A DNA stretch of 64,000 bases, taken from contig NZ_CP031229.1 in the NCBI RefSeq assembly GCF_003351765.1, forward strand, positions 186,001-250,000, read 5' to 3'. Shown piece after piece: positions 37,076-43,149 of the stretch. This DNA is from Ornithinimicrobium avium (GTDB lineage Bacteria; Actinomycetota; Actinomycetes; Actinomycetales; Dermatophilaceae). The notes beneath the pieces were generated by a model. It made no database searches. It was given only the letters and a program-made list of their open reading frames with translations, and had not been told where the DNA came from. Made by a program: the position numbers and the translations under genes. Positions within the stretch are counted from its first letter, which is position 1, and each line of letters opens with the position of its first letter.

Positions 37076-38208
37076 GCCACGACCTGCACCGCGCCGCGCG
37101 CAAGGACGACCACGTCAGGCTCGCCGAGGAGCAGCAGCTGCGGCTCCCACCGTCGGAGTTCGACGACCTCGAGTTCGTCCACCACGCCCTGGGCGGGGTG
37201 AGCACCGAGGAGGTCGAGCTGTCCGTGCAGGTGCACCGGTGGCGGTGGCCGACCCCCTTCTACGTCAACGGGATGACCGGCGGGACGGACCTCACCGGGC
37301 GGATCAACCGTGAGCTCGCCGTCGCGGCCCGTGAGACCGGTATGCCGATGGCCTGCGGCTCGGTCTCGATCGCCCTGGACGACCCCGACGCCGCCCGCGG
37401 CTTCACGGTGATCCGCGAGGAGAACCCGGACGGCTTCGTGATGGCCAACCTGGGGGCGGGCCGCAGCGGCGAGGACGCCGTGCGCGCCGTCGAGCTCCTC
37501 GGCGCCGACGCCCTGCAGCTGCATCTCAACGCGGTCCAGGAGACCGCGATGCCGGAGGGCAGCCGCGACTTCTCCGACTGGCGCCGTTCGGTCGCCGAGG
37601 TGGTTGCGGCCTCGCCGGTCCCGGTCGTGGTCAAGGAGGTCGGTTTCGGCCTGAGCCGGAGCACCCTGGAGGTGCTGGCGGACCTCGGAGTGCCGGTGGC
37701 CGACGTGAGCGGTCGCGGCGGCACCGACTTCCTCAGCATCGAGAACGCACGCCGGGACCTCCTCACCGGCCCCGACTACTCCGTGCTCAGCGGTTTCGGC
37801 CAGTCGGCGCTCGCCTGCCTGCTGGACGCGCCCGCGCACGCCCCCGTGCTGCTCGCCTCCGGCGGCGTCCGCAACCCCTTCGACGTGGTCAAGGCGCTCG
37901 CGTCGGGCGCCCGGGCGGTCGGTGTGGCCGGGACCTTCCTCAAGACGGTGCTGGACGGCGGGGCCGAGGCGCTCGTGCCGCTCGTGCACGCCTGGGCCGG
38001 GCAGACCGCGGCGATCCTGGCGCTCCTGGGCGCGCGCACCCCCGCCGACCTGGGCCGCACCGACCTGATCGTCCGCGGACGGCTGGGGGAGTTCTGCCGC
38101 CTGCGCGGCGTCGACCTCGTCCAGCTCAGCCAGCGCTCGTCCGCCCCCCGACCGTCCTGGTCGGCCCCGTCCCCCGCACACCCCGGCAACGAGGACCGCA
38201 CCCCGTGA
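37072..38208 (+). CDS. fni: Type 2 isopentenyl-diphosphate delta-isomerase
   Basis: 378 residues. The FMN- and NAD(P)H-dependent isomerase interconverts IPP and DMAPP. RKDDHVRLAEEQ at the start, MTGGTDLTGRINRELAVAA, the phosphate/FMN-binding loops VSGRGGTDFLSIE and ASGGVRNPFDVVKALASGA, and NAVQETAMPEG match the type 2 family. A TIM-barrel length is complete; about 30 residues at the C-terminus are Ser/Pro-rich and not conserved. GTG 37072 has AAAGGAG upstream and overlaps the pmk stop by 4 bp. Confidence 0.95.
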   Translation: MSHDLHRAARKDDHVRLAEEQQLRLPPSEFDDLEFVHHALGGVSTEEVELSVQVHRWRWPTPFYVNGMTGGTDLTGRINRELAVAARETGMPMACGSVSIALDDPDAARGFTVIREENPDGFVMANLGAGRSGEDAVRAVELLGADALQLHLNAVQETAMPEGSRDFSDWRRSVAEVVAASPVPVVVKEVGFGLSRSTLEVLADLGVPVADVSGRGGTDFLSIENARRDLLTGPDYSVLSGFGQSALACLLDAPAHAPVLLASGGVRNPFDVVKALASGARAVGVAGTFLKTVLDGGAEALVPLVHAWAGQTAAILALLGARTPADLGRTDLIVRGRLGEFCRLRGVDLVQLSQRSSAPRPSWSAPSPAHPGNEDRTP

Positions 38209-39272
38209 AGAACGTCTCCACCCCCTCCACCCTCGTCCCGACCAGCTGGGTCGGCCCGATCCGCGTCAGCGGCGACGCCGTGGAGGGGGAGATCTCGGTG
38301 CCGCTGGCCACCTACGAGAGCCCGCTGTGGCCCTCGGTCGGCCGCGGCGCCCGCGTCTCCCGGCAGGTGGAGGGTGGCATCAAGGTGGTCGTCCTCGGTG
38401 AGCGGATGACGCGCTCGGTGCTCTTCTCCGCGCCCGACGCTGCCGTCGCCCACGCCGGTGCGCTGGCCGTCCAGTCCCGGCTCGGCGAGCTGCAGGACGT
38501 GGTCGCGCAGGCCAGCAGGTTCGCCCAGCTGATCGAGGCGCACCCCGAGGTGGTGGGCAACCTGCTCTTCGTCCGCTTCGCGTTCACGACCGGTGACGCG
38601 TCCGGCCACAACATGGTGACCGGCGCGGCGGACGCTCTCATGGAGCGGATCCTGTCCTGGGGGACCGGCCTGGGCTACGGGTCGATCTCCGGCAACTACT
38701 GCTCGGACAAGAAGGCCACCGCGGTCAACGGCATCCTCGGGCGCGGCCGCAATGTCGTCGCCGACATCCTGCTGCCGCACGACCTGCTGGCCTCCGGGCT
38801 GCGCACCGACGCGCGGAAGATGGTCGACCTGGTCGTGCGCAAGAACCTGGTCGGCAGCACGATCGCCGGTGCGATCCGCTCGGCCAACGCGCACTACGCC
38901 AACATGCTGCTGGCCTTCTACCTGGCCACCGGCCAGGACGCGGCCAACATCGTGGAGGGCTCCCAGGGCATCACCTTCGCCGAGGAGCGCCCCGAGGGCC
39001 TCTACTTCTCCTGCACGCTTCCGCACCTGATCGTCGGGACCGTCGGCAACGGCAAGCACCTGCCGCACGTCGAGCACAACCTGGCCCGGCTCGGCTGCCG
39101 CGAGCAGCGCGAGACGGGCGCCAACGCGCGTCGGCTCGCCGGCCTGATCGCCGCGACCGTGCTGTGCGGCGAGCTGTCGCTGCTCGCGGCGCAGACCAAC
39201 CCGGGCGAGCTGATGGCGGCGCATCACCGGCTCGAGCGCGGCACGCCCGAGGGGACGCCCGGCGGGGGCTGA
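38205..39272 (+). CDS. hmgR: Hydroxymethylglutaryl-CoA reductase (compact, class I-like)
   Basis: 355 residues, lacking any membrane anchor. Segments aligned to catalytic motifs are VPLATYESP (usual PMATTEG-like region, with Glu), SGNYCSDKKATAVN (catalytic Lys), GDASGHN (usual DAMGMN, with Asp), KNLVGSTIAG, GTVGNGK (usual GTVGGGT) and the C-terminal ELMAAHH (catalytic His). It reduces HMG-CoA to mevalonate, the step before mevalonate kinase. It ends the five-gene operon; HMG-CoA synthase, usually the next gene, is absent here. The altered nucleotide-binding motifs are unusual, but all catalytic residues can be placed. Confidence 0.88.
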   Translation: MKNVSTPSTLVPTSWVGPIRVSGDAVEGEISVPLATYESPLWPSVGRGARVSRQVEGGIKVVVLGERMTRSVLFSAPDAAVAHAGALAVQSRLGELQDVVAQASRFAQLIEAHPEVVGNLLFVRFAFTTGDASGHNMVTGAADALMERILSWGTGLGYGSISGNYCSDKKATAVNGILGRGRNVVADILLPHDLLASGLRTDARKMVDLVVRKNLVGSTIAGAIRSANAHYANMLLAFYLATGQDAANIVEGSQGITFAEERPEGLYFSCTLPHLIVGTVGNGKHLPHVEHNLARLGCREQRETGANARRLAGLIAATVLCGELSLLAAQTNPGELMAAHHRLERGTPEGTPGGG

Positions 39273-39277
39273 GCACC

Positions 39278-39334
39278 TCGACGAGTGCGCCGCGGCGCCC
39301 GGGGCCCTCCCCGGGGGCCGGCCTCACTCGTCGA
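39278..39334. terminator. Nested bidirectional terminator between mevalonate operon and dodecin gene
   Basis: A perfect 10-bp inverted repeat (39278-39287 with 39325-39334) encloses a second perfect stem CCCGGGG-CCCT-CCCCGGG (39298-39315). The dodecin stop codon lies inside the right arm. The convergent orientation of the flanking genes fits a shared terminator. Confidence 0.7.
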
Positions 39335-39533
39335 CGCGGAAGCCGACCTTGACGGCCACCTGCCAGCTGGCGACGGCGCCCTCGCGAAGGTGGCCGCGGA
39401 TCTCGGTCACCTCGAACCAGTCGAGGTTGCGCACCGACCTCGCCGTGGTCGCGATCGCGTTGTCGACGGCGGCCTCGAGCCCGTCCGGCGAGCTGCCGAC
39501 GACCTCGGACACCTTGTAGACGTGGTTGCTCAT
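39324..39533 (-). CDS. Dodecin (flavin storage protein)
   Basis: 69 residues starting MSNHVYKVSEVVGSSPDG. The pattern of a short strand, one helix with AVDNAIATTARSVRNLDWFEV, then two strands ending VAVKVGFRVDE is the dodecin fold. Dodecins form hollow dodecamers that bind flavins or CoA and protect the cell from free flavin. The tryptophan in LDWFEV stacks on the flavin in characterised members. CAGGAGG is 6 nt upstream of the ATG at 39533. It is monocistronic, with a possible -10 box TAAGGT (minus strand) near 39583-39588. Confidence 0.93.
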   Translation of the reverse strand: MSNHVYKVSEVVGSSPDGLEAAVDNAIATTARSVRNLDWFEVTEIRGHLREGAVASWQVAVKVGFRVDE

Positions 39534-39635
39534 GACCGACCTCCTGGACTGCCGGGGGCCGGGGGCCGACCCCTCACGAGGAACCTTAGTGCGGACCGCG
39601 CCAGGCCGCCCGTGGCAGGATCCCGCGCCACCGGG

Positions 39636-40826
39636 TCAGCCGTCGATCTTGCGGGCCCGCACGATGCCGTCGATCGCCAGGATCTGCTCCTTGAGCTCGT
39701 CGTGGACCGCGCCCTCGACGTCGACGAGGGTGTAGGCGTACTCGCCCTTGGCCTTGTTGGTGAACTCGGCGACGTTGAGCCCGGCCTCGGCCAGGGCGGC
39801 GGTGATCTGCCCGATCATGTTCGGCTTGTTCTCGTTGAACATGCCCAGGCGGGTGGTGCCCGGCTGGCGCGTCATCACGACCTCCGGGAAGTTCACCGCG
39901 TTGCGGATGTTGCCGTTGAGCAGGTAGTCGGAGAGCTGGTCCACGGCCATCACCGCGCAGTTGTCCTCGGCCTCCCCGGTGGAGGCGCCCAGGTGCGGCA
40001 GCGCGATGACCCGCGGGTGCACCGCCCCGGCGACGGTGGGGAAGTCGTTGACGTAGCAGCGCAGGTGCCCCGAGTCCAGGGCCGCCAGCACCGCGCCCTC
40101 GTCGACGACGCCCCCGCGGGCGAAGTTGAGGACGACGCCGCCGGACGGCATGAGGGCGATCCGCGCCGCGTCGACCATGCCCCTGGTGCCCTCGACCAGC
40201 GGCACGTGCAGGGTGACCATGTCGGCGCGGGAGAAGAGTTCCTCGACGCTGGTGACCTGCTCCACGGACGGGGAGAGCTGCCAGGCGTTCTTGATCGTCA
40301 CCGCCGGGTCGTAGCCCAGGACCTTCAGCGCCAGCGACTGCGCGGCGTTGGCGACGAGGACGCCGATCGAGCCCAGACCGACCACGCCGAGGGTGCGGCC
40401 GGGCAGCTCGAAGCCGGCGAACTTCTTCTTGCCGGCCTCGACCCGGAGTTCGAGCTCCTTGCCCGAGAGCCCCTGGTCGGCGACCAGGGACCGGGTGTAG
40501 TCCGCGGCGTGGTAGAGGTTGCGCGCCGCGAGCAGCATGCCGGCGATGACCAGCTCCTTGACCGCGTTGGCGTTGGCGCCGGGGGTGTTGAAGACCGGGA
40601 TGCCCAGGGCGGCCAGCTTGTCGACCGGGATGTTGTTGGTGCCCGCGCCGGCCCGGGCCACGGCGTAGAGCTGGGGGGGCAGCTCGACGGAGTGCAGGTC
40701 GGCCGAGCGCAGCAGGATCGCCCTGGGCGACTCGATGTCGGTGCCCACGTCGAAACGGTCCCGGTCGAGGCGCTGCAGGCCCACCGGGCTGATGGCGTTC
40801 ATCGTCTTGATGGCGAACTTCGTCAT
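39636..40826 (-). CDS. serA: D-3-phosphoglycerate dehydrogenase, short form with ACT domain
   Basis: 396 residues. The NAD-binding Rossmann motif is GRTLGVVGLGSIGVLVANAA, substrate-binding residues lie in ARAGAGTNNIPVD, and the catalytic His is in IALPHLGASTGEAED. A C-terminal ACT domain starts near residue 325 (NMIGQITAALAEAGLNVAEF). It oxidises 3-phosphoglycerate in serine synthesis. Actinobacterial SerA is usually about 530 residues with an extra intervening domain; this form resembles the shorter enzymes common in Firmicutes and Bacteroidetes. It starts 3 bp after the serC stop, so the two form an operon for consecutive steps. Confidence 0.9.
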   Translation of the reverse strand: MTKFAIKTMNAISPVGLQRLDRDRFDVGTDIESPRAILLRSADLHSVELPPQLYAVARAGAGTNNIPVDKLAALGIPVFNTPGANANAVKELVIAGMLLAARNLYHAADYTRSLVADQGLSGKELELRVEAGKKKFAGFELPGRTLGVVGLGSIGVLVANAAQSLALKVLGYDPAVTIKNAWQLSPSVEQVTSVEELFSRADMVTLHVPLVEGTRGMVDAARIALMPSGGVVLNFARGGVVDEGAVLAALDSGHLRCYVNDFPTVAGAVHPRVIALPHLGASTGEAEDNCAVMAVDQLSDYLLNGNIRNAVNFPEVVMTRQPGTTRLGMFNENKPNMIGQITAALAEAGLNVAEFTNKAKGEYAYTLVDVEGAVHDELKEQILAIDGIVRARKIDG

Positions 40827-40829
40827 GGG

Positions 40830-41909
40830 TCAGCCGTTCTGCTTCTCGAAGTCGGTCATGAGGTCCACGAGGGCCTGGACGCCCTCGATCGGCATCGCGT
40901 TGTAGAGGCTGGCGCGCATGCCTCCCACGCTGCGGTGCCCCCCGAGCCCGGACAGCCCGGCCTCCGCCGCGGCCTCGAGGAAGGGTTTCTCCAGCGCCGG
41001 GTCGGGCACCAGGAAGGGCACGTTCATCCACGAGCGGGCCGACGCCTCCACCGGGCTGGAGTAGAACCCGGAGCCGTCGATCGCCCGGTAGAGCAGGTCG
41101 GCCTTGTCCCTGTTGCGGACGGCCATCGCGGGGAGCCCGCCCTGCTCCTCGACCCACTCCAGCACCAGGCCGACGAGGTACCAGGCCAGCGTCGGGGGAG
41201 TGTTGAGCATGGAGCCGGCCCCGGCCATCGCCGTCCAGTCCAGCACCGCCGGGGTCTCCTGGCGGGCGCGGTCCAGCAGGTCCTTGCGGACGATGACCAG
41301 GGTCAGGCCCGCAGGACCGAGGTTCTTCTGGGCACCCGCGTAGATCACGCCATACCTGCTGACGTCCAGCGGGCGGGAGAGGATCGTCGAGCTGGCGTCG
41401 GTGACCAGCGGCACGTCCCCGGCATCGGGGACGTACGGGAACTCCACGCCACCGATCGTCTCGTTGAGCGTGTAGTGCAGGTAGGCCGCGTCGCCGGGGA
41501 CCTGCAGGGACCCCTCGGCCGGGACCGTGGAGTAGTTCGTCGGGGCCTCGTCGGCGACCGTGCGGACCTCGAGGTACTTCTCGGCCTCGCTGATGGCCTT
41601 CCTGCTCCACGCGCCGGTGCTCACGTAGGCGGCGGTGGCGCCGGGACCGGCGAGGTTGAGGGGCACCGCGGCGAACTGACCGGTCGCGCCCCCCTGGAGG
41701 AAGAGCACGGCGTAGTCCTCCGGCACGCCCAGCAGGGAGCGAAGCCGGGCCTCGGCCGCCTCGGCGATCCCGACGAACTCCTTGCTGCGGTGGGACATCT
41801 CCATCACCGACATGCCGGACCCGCTCCAGTCCAGCAGCTCGGACTGGGCGCGCTCGAGGACCTCCACGGGCATGGTCGCTGGGCCGGCGGAGAAGTTGTA
41901 GACGCGCAC
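40830..41909 (-). CDS. serC: Phosphoserine aminotransferase (E. coli-type SerC)
   Basis: 359 residues from GTG 41909. It starts RVYNFSAGPATMPVEVLE and has LFLQGGATGQFAAVPLNL, the PLP-lysine in YAGAQKNLGPAGLTLV, and the ending GGHRSVGGMRASLYNAMP. These are signatures of the E. coli/Bacillus-type enzyme rather than the mycobacterial-type SerC normal in actinobacteria. It transaminates 3-phosphohydroxypyruvate with glutamate. TAAGGT on the minus strand lies 8 nt upstream of the start. Coupled with serA, it suggests a serine-biosynthesis pair acquired together. Confidence 0.93.
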   Translation of the reverse strand: MRVYNFSAGPATMPVEVLERAQSELLDWSGSGMSVMEMSHRSKEFVGIAEAAEARLRSLLGVPEDYAVLFLQGGATGQFAAVPLNLAGPGATAAYVSTGAWSRKAISEAEKYLEVRTVADEAPTNYSTVPAEGSLQVPGDAAYLHYTLNETIGGVEFPYVPDAGDVPLVTDASSTILSRPLDVSRYGVIYAGAQKNLGPAGLTLVIVRKDLLDRARQETPAVLDWTAMAGAGSMLNTPPTLAWYLVGLVLEWVEEQGGLPAMAVRNRDKADLLYRAIDGSGFYSSPVEASARSWMNVPFLVPDPALEKPFLEAAAEAGLSGLGGHRSVGGMRASLYNAMPIEGVQALVDLMTDFEKQNG

Positions 41910-42055
41910 TGGCTCACACCTTAGGTCGGGGACGTGGTGGCACCGGGGCGCGCACGCACGACCCGGCCGGGCTCGGCGTCGAGCGTAGGGCTACGTTATC
42001 CCCGGCCCCCCTCAGGCACGAAGCCCCGTCGCTGTGGCGTCGCGCACGTGCGCGG

Positions 42056-42061
42056 TAGCGT
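42056..42061 (+). promoter_or_regulatory. -10 box of a leaderless promoter
   Basis: TAGCGT ends 7 nt before ATG 42069, so the TIGR03936 gene appears to have its own promoter instead of being read through from its usual partner. Confidence 0.45.
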
Positions 42062-42068
42062 GCCCGCC

Positions 42069-42827
42069 ATGGCCGCTCCCCGACGCGTCCCCGAGGGACC
42101 TGCACCAGACCCGGCCGTGCAGCGGCTGCGCATCCGCTACGCCAAGCGCGGACGGATGCGGTTCACCTCGACCCGGGACTTCCAGCGCGCGCTGGAGCGG
42201 GCCGTGAGGCGCGCCGGACTGCCGGTGGCCTTCTCCGGCGGGTTCCACCCGCACCCCAAGATCTCCTACGCCAACGCCGCACCGACCGGCGCCGCGAGCG
42301 AGGCGGAGTACGTCGAGGTCGCCCTCTGCGAGCTGGTCGACCCGTCAGGGGTGGCGGCCCTGCTGGACGCCTCCCTGCCCGTGGGGCTGGACGTGGTCGA
42401 GGTCGTCGACGCCGACGACCTGGACGGCGCGCTCGCGGACCGGCTGCAGGGCAGCCTCTGGGCGCTGCGGTTCCGGGCCGGGGGCACGGACCTGGAGGGT
42501 ATGGCGTCCGCCGTCACCGCGCTCCTCGCGGCACCGCGCGTCACGGTCACGCGGATGATGAAGAAGGGGCCACGCGAGCTGGACGTGCGCGAGGCGTTGC
42601 TGGACCTGCGCCAGAGCGTCGACCCGCTCCCGGCGGTGCCGGTGCAGGAGGGCGACGTGGTGCTGCTCGCCGCTCTCCTGCACCTGACCCCCACGGTGCG
42701 CCCCGACGAGCTCTGGGCCGCGCTGCGGGAGGTTTCCGGGCTCGACCTGTCGCGCCCGGTCAGCACCAGGCTGCGGCAGGGGCCGGTGGTCGACGGCACC
42801 GTCGCGGAGAGCCTCGACGCGCGCTGA
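42069..42827 (+). CDS. TIGR03936-family protein (DUF2344)
   Basis: 252 residues. The opening VQRLRIRYAKRGRMRFTSTRDF and the FSGGFHPHPKISYANAAPTG segment are typical of DUF2344/TIGR03936 proteins, which are encoded next to, or fused with, TIGR03960 radical SAM proteins. The rest contains acidic stretches and MMKKGPRELDVREALLDL. It may bind RNA or present a substrate to the radical SAM partner; the function is unproven. The usual partner is 8 kb upstream (31963-33945). rne follows after 322 bp, as in other actinobacteria. Confidence 0.88.
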   Translation: MAAPRRVPEGPAPDPAVQRLRIRYAKRGRMRFTSTRDFQRALERAVRRAGLPVAFSGGFHPHPKISYANAAPTGAASEAEYVEVALCELVDPSGVAALLDASLPVGLDVVEVVDADDLDGALADRLQGSLWALRFRAGGTDLEGMASAVTALLAAPRVTVTRMMKKGPRELDVREALLDLRQSVDPLPAVPVQEGDVVLLAALLHLTPTVRPDELWAALREVSGLDLSRPVSTRLRQGPVVDGTVAESLDAR

Positions 42828-43149
42828 GCAGCCGGCGATGCGGCCGGGGAGCGAGCGCTGTGAGATACTTCCCACGGCCGGGCAGAAGTGCCACACCGCT
42901 GTCCGACCCGGTGCGGTCCACCCGCTGTGCGGCAAGCCTGCCGGCACGCGCGACGCCCTCGACTGAGCGTCGACGAGACCCCACCGGCCCGTCGGGGCCG
43001 CGCCCACCGCGCGAACCGACGCGGTACCAAGGACGACTTCCGTCCACGGCCCGCCCGGGTCGGGACGACTGCACCCGCACCGCGCGGGGGAGCGGGCCGG
43101 ATCGGCCCCGAGGTGTGGGCTCGGCCGTGCGGCTGAGGAAGGACACACC
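42828..43149 (+). other. 322-bp gene-free region, probable long rne leader
   Basis: No coding potential consistent with the neighbours was found. GATACT at 42864-42869 could be a -10 box, which would give an mRNA leader of about 270 nt before rne. Several short GC-rich hairpins are possible. No known riboswitch class was recognised. GAGGAAGGA just before 43150 is the rne ribosome-binding site. Confidence 0.4.
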
